Positions 24,902 through 32,582 are shown, counted from the stretch's first letter. The stretch is 64,000 bases of DNA from Paenibacillus sp. FSL H7-0331 (GCF_001956045.1 NZ_MRTH01000037.1:1-64000); one strand, 5' to 3'. A program made the numbers and translations. The notes: generated by a model not told the origin, from the letters alone.

Positions 24902-24913
24902 TATCAGTCCACG

Positions 24914-24988
24914 ATGCAAAAAGGATTAGTAATCAGTACTACTGGAATCATCGTTCTCGTTTTAATCGTCTATAATCTTTTCGACTAA
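24914..24988 (+). CDS. 24-residue single-span membrane peptide
   Basis: ATG 24914 opens MQKGLVISTTGIIVLVLIVY, then NLFD and stop. Residues 5-20 form one membrane helix. The ribosome site is weak: GAGGT lies about 15 bases upstream. A similar small hydrophobic peptide frame lies directly downstream at 25018-25097, which makes a pair of small membrane peptides plausible. Function is unknown. Confidence 0.4.
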   Translation: MQKGLVISTTGIIVLVLIVYNLFD

Positions 24989-25017
24989 GTTAAAGCACAA
25001 AAAAGGAGGTTCGATTG

Positions 25018-25097
25018 ATGGATGCACAAAACAAAAAAACTTGAGTATCAGTATTGTCGTAGTGGTAGTCGTCACTCTATTTTACATGTGGAACTAA
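25018..25097 (+). pseudogene. Second small membrane peptide, frameshifted at an A7 run
   Basis: AAAGGAGG lies 8-9 bases before ATG 25018, one of the strongest ribosome sites here, yet the frame MDAQNKKT stops after 8 codons. One extra base in the A7 tract (about 25032-25038) would give MDAQNKKNLSISIVVVVVVT followed by LFYMWN, a 26-residue peptide with one membrane helix. The span of 80 bases, one short of a whole number of codons, fits a single lost A. It may be a real loss, a slippage switch or a sequencing error. Confidence 0.45.
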
Positions 25098-25190
25098 TTG
25101 ATATTGATTAATCAATAAATATGAATTCATAATTATTGGAAAAAAACCGATATATAAACAATATCAATTTAAAGAAGGAGTATTTTTGTA

Positions 25191-26798
25191 ATGAATATGA
25201 AAAAACTATTATCTACAATGTCAGCTCTAGTTATTTTTATTAGCATGTTCCTAATTCATTCTCAATCCGTCTCAGCAGAACCATCAAATGATAGCGGTTA
25301 TTCGGACGGCACTTTCAAACCGGATACTCTCATAACAGAAGAAGATTTTTTAACCATGGTTGTACGAGCGCTTAATCTTCCGATCCGTACACAACCATCC
25401 GATGCCTCGTTGTTTCTTCCATACTACGATGCAGCTAGGAATGATGGAATCTATTATGATGATTACCGAAGTGATTGGTCAAATCCCATTATTCGCGGAG
25501 ATGCTGCCCAAACCTTGGTCAGAGCAACCCAAGCCGCTGAAAAAAATCGAATGCTTGCCAGGGAACGATCTCAGCAGGAAGTTTTGAGGATGAAGCCTGA
25601 TGAGTTAAAAACTCTTCAGAACCTTCCGAATTTTAGAGGGATGGCTATCGGGAATATAAATGATGTCAAGGAGGTTCCCCAGTTAATTAAAGAACTGCGA
25701 ATGTATCAGAATGATTTAATTGCAAAGTTCAAGGCCAATAAAACGGAAGGGACCTACTGCATTGTCGAAAAGGATAAGTCTCAAACCTGCTACTTACGTT
25801 CTGAGGCTGTTTACGGACAGGCGGTTGCGAAGTACATAGAGTTTCTACAATCTATTGTTCTGGAAGTGGAAGAAGCCGAAAAGAAGTACACTTACGATAA
25901 AATAGTATTTGAAGCTGCTAAGCGTGGCTTACTTACCGGGGTAGATGCGGAAGGCGAGCTTGCCCTTAGCTCTCCCCTGACCCGTGAACAAGCAGTAGTA
26001 AGTATTGATCGAATGCTCGCATTTAATCAAGGAGAAATTCTTCCTGTTGATAAGCATGCGATGTCGAGAGCTGAAGTGTTATGGCATGGGACAAATGTAT
26101 TTACGATGTGGCCCAGATATTTTCCCGAAAAGTTTATAGACTCGTTTGATATCCATAAAGGCAAGTGGGATTCGGCAGACGGCATATATCATGAACAATT
26201 ATTGGAGTTTATCGTTGTAGATGTAGAGGACCCTTATGATCCATTCAGGTCTGAAACCGAAGGGATGCTGTTCGATCGGAAGGTTTACGATTCAAACGAG
26301 AATCGATATAAATTACAAAAGATATCAGCTCCGCTTCAATCTTATATTTCCTATTCCAAAGTAAAACAAGAACTAACGGAACCGTATCCATGGTTGTATA
26401 ACTCTGATGGAGGTAAGGCGCATATCAGTATCAGCCCCATTGATGAAAGCAGTAAAACTAATGAAGGTATCGTGTTTAACAAGTCGGATAGCTATATCCC
26501 ACAGGAAAGCGATGATCACATCGTATATAGCAAAAGCCAAAACGGACAAAATGAACAAGACCTTAATATAAAAAGAGGTTATAATCCTTCCAAAACGGTT
26601 CTTCAAGCTGGAGAGACTTATTACTGGGTTGCCGGTCAATTGCACCCTAAAGGCGATATGAGCGCAGGCATTATATCCTATATTACCTATATGCCAAACA
26701 GCTACTATCGGCAACAAATCTATGGAAAAAACGGTGGGAATGCGAGTGTAACATTAATAAGTGCCAAGCCTGACTTTGAGGTACATAACGAGAGATAA
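25191..26798 (+). CDS. Secreted protein with an SLH-like N-terminal segment
   Basis: A 535-residue exported protein. The signal peptide (residues 3-30) ends at VSAEP. Then a GYSDGTFKPDTLITEEDFLTMV segment follows the S-layer-homology (SLH) pattern, with a second such region near residues 228-280 (AAKRGLLTGVD, PLTREQAVVSIDRML). Such domains bind cell-wall polymers, so it is probably attached to the cell surface. Residues about 290-535 show no recognised fold. AAGAAGGAG lies 10 bases before ATG 25191. It stands alone between the small peptides and the riboswitch gene. Function beyond surface attachment is unknown. Confidence 0.7.
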   Translation: MNMKKLLSTMSALVIFISMFLIHSQSVSAEPSNDSGYSDGTFKPDTLITEEDFLTMVVRALNLPIRTQPSDASLFLPYYDAARNDGIYYDDYRSDWSNPIIRGDAAQTLVRATQAAEKNRMLARERSQQEVLRMKPDELKTLQNLPNFRGMAIGNINDVKEVPQLIKELRMYQNDLIAKFKANKTEGTYCIVEKDKSQTCYLRSEAVYGQAVAKYIEFLQSIVLEVEEAEKKYTYDKIVFEAAKRGLLTGVDAEGELALSSPLTREQAVVSIDRMLAFNQGEILPVDKHAMSRAEVLWHGTNVFTMWPRYFPEKFIDSFDIHKGKWDSADGIYHEQLLEFIVVDVEDPYDPFRSETEGMLFDRKVYDSNENRYKLQKISAPLQSYISYSKVKQELTEPYPWLYNSDGGKAHISISPIDESSKTNEGIVFNKSDSYIPQESDDHIVYSKSQNGQNEQDLNIKRGYNPSKTVLQAGETYYWVAGQLHPKGDMSAGIISYITYMPNSYYRQQIYGKNGGNASVTLISAKPDFEVHNER

Positions 26799-26890
26799 AT
26801 TGAATTAGTATTACATAATAAACACCAAGAAACATAATTTATCGTTGAAATATTCAAATGCTTCTGATATAAATGATTTAGGAATAACTT

Positions 26891-26961
26891 GGTATGTGTC
26901 ACTGGCGTAACGTAGGTAACTACGAGGGAGCACATATTTCATAAGCCGTACGCCTGGGCAA
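26891..26961 (+). promoter_or_regulatory. ZTP (pfl) riboswitch aptamer
   Basis: The conserved parts of the pfl motif appear in order. ACTGGCG (26901-26907) is followed by a hairpin CGTAG/GTAA/CTACG (26911-26924), then GAGGGAGC, and, after a 16-base linker, GCCGTACGCCTGGGCA (26945-26960). GGCGTA pairs with TACGCC as the outer helix and CGCCTGGGCA is the signature end of the family. ZTP riboswitches sense ZMP/ZTP, signals of 10-formyl-tetrahydrofolate shortage. A terminator follows directly, so this should be a transcription switch for the gene at 27025. Identified by eye; a covariance-model check against RF01750 would settle it. Confidence 0.88.
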
Positions 26962-26992
26962 AGTATTTGATCTTAGATCAGATGCTTTTTTT
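26962..26992 (+). terminator. Riboswitch-controlled terminator
   Basis: Positions 26962-26973 and 26975-26986 pair along 12 positions allowing G-U pairs, followed by T7 (26986-26992). The left arm begins next to the last bases of the aptamer, so ligand binding could block its formation and allow the downstream gene to be transcribed. Confidence 0.8.
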
Positions 26993-27024
26993 ATTTCAAA
27001 TTATGAAAGGTCAGGTGCTTAGGG

Positions 27025-27624
27025 ATGAAGATGGCCTACATTCTGTTTGACAAGATGACAACGTTAGATTTTGTTGGTTTTTACGAAGCGGTATCTTGGT
27101 TAAGCATTCTAAAAGCCAAAGAGGGAGTAACGTGGGATCTTTGTTCGAACAAAGAGGAAATTACTGACGATCGGGGTATGACGATTAAAATCAAGCATGT
27201 TAACCCAGATTTATCTGATTATGATTTGATATTTATTCCTGGTGGTATGCCCACTAGAGAACTGCAATATGATACAGAATTCGTTTCATGGATCCAAAGT
27301 GCACGCGATGTACAGTACAAAGTATCTGTCTGTACAGGTGCATTGCTTTTAGGGGCCGCAGGGTTCTTACATGGGAAAATGGCAACAACGAACCCTTCTG
27401 CCTACGAATTGTTGACTCCTTATTGCTCACAGGTTATTAAAGCCCGCATAGTACGGGACGGGGATACTTTTACGGGTGGCGGTGTTTCAGCTTCTATTGA
27501 TTTAGGCTTATACCTTATTGAATCTTTAACAAATGCGGATATGACGAAAAAGGTTCAAAAGCTGATGGACTATCCGTACTATCGAGCAGGAAACTTATCT
27601 AATATTTACATGCCTAACGAATAA
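27025..27624 (+). CDS. DJ-1/PfpI-family protein
   Basis: A 199-residue cytoplasmic protein of the class I glutamine-amidotransferase-like DJ-1/PfpI superfamily. The nucleophile elbow is VCTGALLLGAAG with Cys near residue 109. An early YDLIFIPGGMPTREL and a late VRDGDTFTGGGVSASIDLGLYLIE complete the pattern. It is closest to the isonitrile hydratase/AraC-sensor-like branch, whose members hydrate or deglycate small molecules; the reaction is not known. A ZTP riboswitch and terminator directly upstream indicate expression when ZMP/ZTP rises. This hints at a role connected with purine or folate intermediates. A GAAAGG site precedes ATG 27025. Confidence 0.85.
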   Translation: MKMAYILFDKMTTLDFVGFYEAVSWLSILKAKEGVTWDLCSNKEEITDDRGMTIKIKHVNPDLSDYDLIFIPGGMPTRELQYDTEFVSWIQSARDVQYKVSVCTGALLLGAAGFLHGKMATTNPSAYELLTPYCSQVIKARIVRDGDTFTGGGVSASIDLGLYLIESLTNADMTKKVQKLMDYPYYRAGNLSNIYMPNE

Positions 27625-27733
27625 AACGCATAGTAAATTTTCCATATACTAGGCCGCAGCTTTTGAAGTAACGGGCAGCAGAGTTTACAAAGCTTATTAT
27701 AATAGGGCTTATAAGTATTTAAAGTTTCATAAG

Positions 27734-27776
27734 GAAAAGAGCAATCTACATTATTAACTTGTGGGTTGCTCTTTTC
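27734..27776. terminator. Bidirectional terminator between the DJ-1 gene and the channel operon
   Basis: Positions 27734-27750 and 27760-27776 form a 17-bp stem (two G-U pairs) around a 9-base loop. CTTTTC-type tails on both strands allow termination in both directions of these convergent units. The stretch 27625-27733 contains no recognisable gene. Confidence 0.8.
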
Positions 27777-27815
27777 TATTACGAATGTCGATCGAAGGTT
27801 ACGAATTGTGATCCC

Positions 27816-28916
27816 TTAAGTATTCAAATAAGTACAGAACGGTAAAATAAGAGATAACAATAAATAGCCGACCGTAATCGAGAAAAATACCACTTTATCG
27901 AACACCATCGATAATTCCGGTTTTTCTTGTCTTCTATAAAAGTTATAGGACAAAATGGATGCTACCACAATTAAAAAGACCGAAATCAATGACGATAACG
28001 TAAGGATATCCAAAAGTCCAAAGGTGCCTCCGTTTGCTGGAACGAGGGAATTCACAACATATGCGTTGGCAACTACGCCAAAGAATGAAGCGCCACCTAA
28101 GCCTGTTCGTGCATCGATAAGATCCGGTTTTGTCCATAATACTATTAAACCCAGAGCAACTGATAATAAGTACGGAAAAAATATTTTGAAATAAAAGCTC
28201 CAGTCGGTTCTATTCATTGAAATAGCTATCGCATATTGAGAGAATACCCGGTTTAAGCCGTTTGCATTGGGCGAACTAAAGGTGGATTTATACTCATGTG
28301 GTTTAACCACATTCTGAAAATTAGTGACACGATAACCGGGAATTTTCACTCTGGAGCTGATGGCTGAGTTATCATCCACAACATAGTTTAATGCTCCTCC
28401 ATCATTTTTCTTATCTTCAATATAGATATTAAGCATATGATCTTCAAGTGAAAAACGCGTAGTATCGAAAACCTTATCTAATGTAACGGTAATTTTGTAG
28501 CGCTGGTAATTGTTACCATCGTCTAAATAATGCTCGCTTGAAAGTTCCTTTGAATCCATTTTTCCACCTATAACCTGAAAGGTTTCACCCGGATTCAGAT
28601 CTTTATTACCCAGCCATGAGAACCAGATGTAGAGATCAGCAGAAAATGTCGAATCTGCAATAGAAACATTATGTATGTTCTCCAGGTAAGAACCAACCTT
28701 AACCTCATTAAAGTTAGGTTTTTGAGGAGGATATTTAACCTCTACCTTAGTGATATCCATACGGTTTTTGTGATCCAAAAACGATTGTTCTCGTGCGTTT
28801 GACATAAATAAACCGAAATAAACGGTAAAAGCTACGTATATGGCCAGAATAACAATAGCACATAGGATCAATCCTGTTTTCTGTTTTTTTGTGATTTTCA
28901 TTAGTTTTTCTTGCAC
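27816..28916 (-). CDS. Pentameric ligand-gated (Cys-loop) receptor-like membrane protein
   Basis: A 366-residue protein. GTG 28916 has GGGGAG 10 bases upstream; the open frame to 28946 lacks a ribosome site. Residues 15-38 are an N-terminal membrane segment. An outside domain follows to about 240, in which STFSADLYIWFSWLG (89-103) and VFDTTRFSLEDHMLNIYIED (149-168) match the beta strands and the 'FD..rFPFD.q.L.i.iE' Cys-loop region of prokaryotic pentameric channels, without the cysteines. Four membrane segments follow: M1 at 241-262 with the conserved Pro248, M2 at about 271-292 after DAR, M3 at 299-326 containing a family-like LLD, and M4 at 337-360. This topology is that of GLIC/ELIC. It lies 38 bases after a voltage-gated channel gene. 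DUF4436-type proteins are the alternative. Confidence 0.6.
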   Translation of the reverse strand: MQEKLMKITKKQKTGLILCAIVILAIYVAFTVYFGLFMSNAREQSFLDHKNRMDITKVEVKYPPQKPNFNEVKVGSYLENIHNVSIADSTFSADLYIWFSWLGNKDLNPGETFQVIGGKMDSKELSSEHYLDDGNNYQRYKITVTLDKVFDTTRFSLEDHMLNIYIEDKKNDGGALNYVVDDNSAISSRVKIPGYRVTNFQNVVKPHEYKSTFSSPNANGLNRVFSQYAIAISMNRTDWSFYFKIFFPYLLSVALGLIVLWTKPDLIDARTGLGGASFFGVVANAYVVNSLVPANGGTFGLLDILTLSSLISVFLIVVASILSYNFYRRQEKPELSMVFDKVVFFSITVGYLLLSLILPFCTYLNT

Positions 28917-28954
28917 GATACCACAACTCCCCAAGTTTGTTCGCATTTTCTATA

Positions 28955-29809
28955 TTAATTAACTGATTTATATTTCCGTTCATTACGTTCATTTCGTTCT
29001 TCCAATAACAAATATTTCAACTCCCGAACCTCGTCCCGCAGCTGTTGAATTTCCGATGTGTCTTCCTTAATATCATGCACGTCCTTTTCGATACCGGCTA
29101 TGTCTTCCTCGACATCTGCAGGAATATTGGCTGCATTATTAACAATCTCACCGACTACCAGATTCAGCATAACGAAGACGGCAAGAAAGATGAACGTAAC
29201 AAAATAAACGAGGGAAAGTGGACTGTTCTCCGCAATCGGCCGATAAATGTTAGCCCAGTCATCGAAAGTAGCGATTTGGAACAGGGTAATCAGCGACGCA
29301 GACAGATCTCCAAAATAAACCGGTGATAATTCCGCGAAGAAGGTGGCGCCGACAACTCCATAAATATAAAAGACAATAATCATCAATAAGGAGATACTTC
29401 CAATAGTAGGAATCGCCATAAACAAGGATGTAATGATTCGACGCAGCGAATGGATAGAGGAGATCGTCTTCAGGATCCGGAGTACCCTTAATATTCGTAA
29501 TACACTGACAAATTGAGATTGCATGAAGGCGATACTGGCCGCGACAACTATAAAATCAAATAAGTTCCATCCATCTTTGAAATATTTTCTTCGGTGCACA
29601 ATCACTTTTAATATAACTTCCAAAGTGAATATCCCTAAAAATATTAAATCAAATTTTTCAAAAAGAGATTCATATGCACTATTAATGGAAGGATAAGTCT
29701 GCAATCCGATAACAATGGCGTTTAAGAAAACACAGAGCAAAATAAAGTTGGTGAACAACTTGCTTTGAACGAACATTTTGAGACCTGATGATTGATGTTC
29801 TGAAACCAT
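28955..29809 (-). CDS. Voltage-gated cation channel, NaChBac family, with a TFDDWAN filter
   Basis: A 284-residue six-helix ion channel. S1-S3 lie at about 20-36, 51-70 and 82-96. S4 carries R105, R108, R111 and K114 at every third position, the voltage sensor. S5 spans 131-158, the pore helix 168-180 and S6 195-226. The selectivity filter reads T181-F-D-D-W-A-N187, where NaChBac/NavAb have TLESW. The C-terminus is an acidic linker and a coiled coil (about 240-280), as in homotetrameric bacterial channels. Two aspartates in place of E-S resemble engineered calcium-selective NavAb variants, so calcium permeation is plausible. It leads an operon with a Cys-loop-receptor-like protein. AGAGGG lies 12 bases before ATG. 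Confidence 0.92.
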   Translation of the reverse strand: MVSEHQSSGLKMFVQSKLFTNFILLCVFLNAIVIGLQTYPSINSAYESLFEKFDLIFLGIFTLEVILKVIVHRRKYFKDGWNLFDFIVVAASIAFMQSQFVSVLRILRVLRILKTISSIHSLRRIITSLFMAIPTIGSISLLMIIVFYIYGVVGATFFAELSPVYFGDLSASLITLFQIATFDDWANIYRPIAENSPLSLVYFVTFIFLAVFVMLNLVVGEIVNNAANIPADVEEDIAGIEKDVHDIKEDTSEIQQLRDEVRELKYLLLEERNERNERKYKSVN

Positions 29810-29819
29810 GAGTTATGTG

Positions 29820-30226
29820 AACCCTCTTTTCTTATAAATGTAGTGAGCTTTTAATAAAAAGTAATATTTTTCATTACTATACTAGTCAAGCTAGTGCGAA
29901 AACGCATGTAACTAAAGTTATAAGAAATGTTAATTAATTGTAAAGGGGGGTAAATAGGTCCGAATTCCTATTTCAGTCATCTATTTTTCTGTGTTATTAC
30001 GGATCACTCACCGAAGAATGAGGAGTAAAAGCAGGAAAAGAAACTTTTGGGGCGAACAGGGATATCTAGTCAAGGGCAGGCAGAGTAGCCACCAGTTAAG
30101 ATCATTTTCGATTCGAAGGAGGAATTCAGTGCCTTTAGGAGTAAGATCCATGATCTTGAGAGGTCAACTCTGAATTTGAGTTAAATATACTTTTAATCTG
30201 AAATGAGAGAGATGAGAATGTAAATT
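29820..30226. other. Intergenic stretch, no gene seen
   Basis: This region holds the upstream side of the minus-strand channel operon and an AT-rich stretch. From 29991 an open frame of 60 codons exists, but it has no ribosome site and a basic, low-quality composition. Other frames there are full of stops, so it may be old decayed sequence. Confidence 0.4.
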
Positions 30227-30364
30227 ATGCGTAAATCCATGAAGTATTTGATTGCATATTATATGCTCTTTGTCATTTTGTTCTTTCCTCTGTGTTATCT
30301 ATATAATCAGATTGATTACTTCATCCTTAAAACTCAATTAAAAAGGGCAGCATTCCTATTATGA
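30227..30364 (+). pseudogene. Small membrane protein, possibly the 5' half of a gene cut by the IS110 element
   Basis: ATG 30227 opens 45 codons: MRKSMKYLIAYYMLFVILFF continues to YNQIDYFILKTQLKRA and stops at TGA 30362. Residues 5-25 form one membrane helix with a basic N-terminus. The ribosome site is weak. It ends about 30 bases before the left end of the IS110-family element. The frame at 32018-32548 on the other side encodes an extracytoplasmic domain ending in a membrane helix, so the two could be halves of one two-span protein. That link is inference. Confidence 0.35.
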
Positions 30365-30393
30365 AGAAATACGAGGTTTGAGAAATAAAAAGA

Positions 30394-30461
30394 CTCCTTG
30401 GTATGATGTATATGGATCCCAGATGCTGGCCAGCGTCGGATCCAAAAACAAAGTCAAGGAG
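30394..30461 (+). promoter_or_regulatory. Nested palindrome that can hide the transposase ribosome site
   Basis: CTCCTTG (30394-30400) is complementary to CAAGGAG (30455-30461), which contains the ribosome site of the transposase 8 bases before its ATG. Between them, TGGATCC (30413-30419) pairs with GGATCCA (30438-30444), and GATGCTGG with CCAGCGTC. A transcript entering from outside would fold and mask the ribosome site, limiting transposase translation. Confidence 0.6.
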
Positions 30462-30469
30462 ACTACAAC

Positions 30470-31756
30470 ATGCATTCTACTCAAAATGAAAGAATTAATC
30501 AAATTACTTCTTCTACTTTAATTATCGGAGTCGACATCGCAAAATTCAAACATGTGGCAAGGGCCCAAGACTACCGCGGAGTCGAGCTCGGGAGGCCGAT
30601 TACGTTTGAGAATAACCGAGAAGGCTTTGAATTGTTTGTGAGATGGTTCCGGAATATTGCGACGGAGCAAGGGTTCGTGGACGCCATTGTTGGCATGGAA
30701 CCCACCGGCCATTACTGGTTGAACCTCGCATATTACCTGGGAGAACAACAAGTATTATGTGGCGTGGTTAATCCGCTACACGTGAAGAAAAGCAAAGAAT
30801 TAGACGACAATTCACCGACCAAGAACGACATTAAAGATGCCAAAGTCATCGCACAGCTTGTCAAAGATGGGAGATATGCCATTCCTAATCTTCTCCACGG
30901 CAAATATGCCGAACTAAGGGAAGCGATGAAAATTCGCGATCATCTGTCGACTGATCTGCGAGTGGTGCAAGGCCGGGTTCATAATTGGTTGGATCGGTAC
31001 TTTCCAGAGTTCCTCACAGTGTTTAAAGATTGGGAATGCAAGTCTGCACGCCAAATGCTTAGCCTTTGTTTGTTGCCACATGAGTTGGCTGCTCAGTCAG
31101 AGGAGGCTTTGTTAAGGCATCTTAGAGAGGTGGCTAAGCGAGGTCTCGGCATGGAACGTATGAGGTGTTTGAAAGCAGCTGCAAGCCGTTCTGTTGGCAT
31201 CCGAGAAGGTACAGAATTAGCAAAGCTCGAACTTAAGCTGCTGTTAACACAGTACGAGTTGCTTGAAAGTAAGTTTGAAGAGCTTGAAGAAAAGCTGGAT
31301 GAGCTCTTAGAGCAAATCCCTCATGTAAAGCAAATAATGGCCATTAAAGGTATGGGTCGGGACAGCATAGCCGGATTCCTAGCTGAAGTTGGCAACATTG
31401 AGCGTTACCGGCATCCTAATCAAATCATAAAGCTAGCGGGCTTGAACTTAAAAGAAAACACGTCCGGTAAACACAAGGGACAGACAAAGATCACCAAGCG
31501 CGGTCGTAAGCGGCTACGAGCACTGCTATTTCGCGTCATAATGCCACTGGTGGCTAAGAACCGAGCATTCAAGGCATTACATCAGTACTACACCAAACGG
31601 CCAGATAATCCCTTGAAAAAAATGCAGTCGCTCATTGCGCTATGCAATAAGCTGATTCGAGTTCTCTTTGGTGTCCTTAAAAAGGGGCATAGGTTTTGTG
31701 AAGAAAAGATGTTACAGGATATCCCCCGATTCACGGAAGTGTCATTAGCAGTTTAG
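30470..31756 (+). CDS. IS110-family transposase
   Basis: A 428-residue DEDD-type recombinase. The N-terminal RuvC-like domain shows D22 (GVDIAK), E77 (GMEPTGHYW), and D120/D123 (PTKNDIKDAKVIAQL). The C-terminal Transposase_20 domain has IMAIKGMGRDSIAGFLAEVG, then HPNQIIKLAGLNLKENTSG, where the serine is the probable nucleophile, and RGRKRLRALLFR. Length and order are those of complete IS110 transposases. AAGGAG precedes ATG 30470. IS110 enzymes work with a bridge RNA from the noncoding end that specifies target and donor. The frame is intact, so the element may be active. Confidence 0.95.
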   Translation: MHSTQNERINQITSSTLIIGVDIAKFKHVARAQDYRGVELGRPITFENNREGFELFVRWFRNIATEQGFVDAIVGMEPTGHYWLNLAYYLGEQQVLCGVVNPLHVKKSKELDDNSPTKNDIKDAKVIAQLVKDGRYAIPNLLHGKYAELREAMKIRDHLSTDLRVVQGRVHNWLDRYFPEFLTVFKDWECKSARQMLSLCLLPHELAAQSEEALLRHLREVAKRGLGMERMRCLKAAASRSVGIREGTELAKLELKLLLTQYELLESKFEELEEKLDELLEQIPHVKQIMAIKGMGRDSIAGFLAEVGNIERYRHPNQIIKLAGLNLKENTSGKHKGQTKITKRGRKRLRALLFRVIMPLVAKNRAFKALHQYYTKRPDNPLKKMQSLIALCNKLIRVLFGVLKKGHRFCEEKMLQDIPRFTEVSLAV

Positions 31757-32000
31757 ATTCAATGTTTTCATAGAAGTCGAACAAATTAAAAGGAACAGAC
31801 AATTGAAGCACGGACGAGTCGGAACAGAACTTACATACGGACGAAGATCCTGTCGGGCAGCATATCCGACCTCCACCTCATGGACAGGTTGAATGAAGGA
31901 ATGTGGGAGCGAAGACTCTGTGAGACATGGGAGGGTTGACCGCCATGAGCCATGTGGAGATCCAAAGGTGCGATCATATATTTCCAGAATCTCCACTTTT
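31757..32000 (+). ncRNA. Candidate bridge RNA region of the IS110 element
   Basis: This noncoding 3' end has several possible stems: CCTGTC (31849-31854) with GACAGG (31883-31888) enclosing GTCGG/CCGAC, an ACATGG/CCATGT stem around 31924-31956, and TGGAGAT (31955-31961) with ATCTCCA (31989-31995). Bridge RNAs of IS1111-type elements lie at this position. The exact ends, loops and guide segments cannot be set from one copy. Confidence 0.4.
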
Positions 32001-32017
32001 TAAAACGAGTGGTCTAG

Positions 32018-32548
32018 GTGGGTGTATTTTTGCGCTTTCCTCACCCCATATTTTACACTTTCTACAACTTTGTTCCATGTGCTGATTGTCTTTCACGGAA
32101 GAAAAACGTTCAAAATCTAAGAAAACAAGCGTATTTAAGAGGAAAGCGATTCTCCATAGAGGGAGTAGTCGTTCTATTAGAAAGTAACTGTAAAGAAAGA
32201 GTCAATGTTCTACATGTAGAGATAAAAAATGAATGGTTTGCTGGGACAGTATGGAAAGCAGAAACTGACAGTCCATATATAACTAAGGTATCTGGTCGAT
32301 ATACGGATAATGGAGTATCTGCTGATTTACAAAGTTTGTATGCAAAGGAAAGCGAAAGAAGTATATGTAATTTTAATAACAACGATCTCTATTTTTTGGA
32401 TCGATTTAATAATGAATTCATCCGAAGTAACAATACTATAAAACCAAATAAAATTAGTTTAATTGGAATTTCACTAATAACCTTTGGTTTAATCATAGGA
32501 GTTGTCATATTTGCACTAATAGAATTGAGAAGTAAAAGTAGCAGATAA
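32018..32548 (+). CDS. Hypothetical membrane-anchored protein, possibly N-terminally replaced
   Basis: Up to 176 residues. From about residue 28 the sequence looks natural (KNVQNLRKQAYLRGKRFSIE, then VNVLHVEIKNEWFAGTVWKA) and ends with one membrane helix (SLIGISLITFGLIIGVVIF) and a short basic tail. The first 27 residues are encoded next to the right end of the IS110 element and have no ribosome site of note, so the native start may have been lost. It could be the 3' half of the gene at 30227. A terminator follows at 32583. No family was recognised. Confidence 0.4.
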   Translation: MGVFLRFPHPIFYTFYNFVPCADCLSRKKNVQNLRKQAYLRGKRFSIEGVVVLLESNCKERVNVLHVEIKNEWFAGTVWKAETDSPYITKVSGRYTDNGVSADLQSLYAKESERSICNFNNNDLYFLDRFNNEFIRSNNTIKPNKISLIGISLITFGLIIGVVIFALIELRSKSSR

Positions 32549-32582
32549 TTGTGGGAATAATAAGTAATCAATCATGTAGAGG

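Larger units (their letters stand above)
30386..32010 (+). mobile_element. IS110-family insertion sequence (boundaries approximate)
   Basis: One transposase gene with a short structured region before it and about 250 noncoding bases after it. IS110 elements lack long terminal inverted repeats and target duplications, so the ends cannot be fixed from one copy; the limits given are estimates. A short 5' and a longer 3' noncoding end fit the IS1111-like branch, where the bridge RNA is encoded downstream of the transposase. Confidence 0.75.

Noticed and set aside
26902..26960. THF or purine riboswitch as alternative to ZTP
   Set aside because: The CTGGCG...CGCCTGGGCA signature and the small P2 hairpin fit pfl/ZTP and not the other classes.
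27625..27733. Open stretch of about 33 codons after the DJ-1 gene
   Set aside because: No start codon with a ribosome site and no recognisable pattern; it ends in the terminator.
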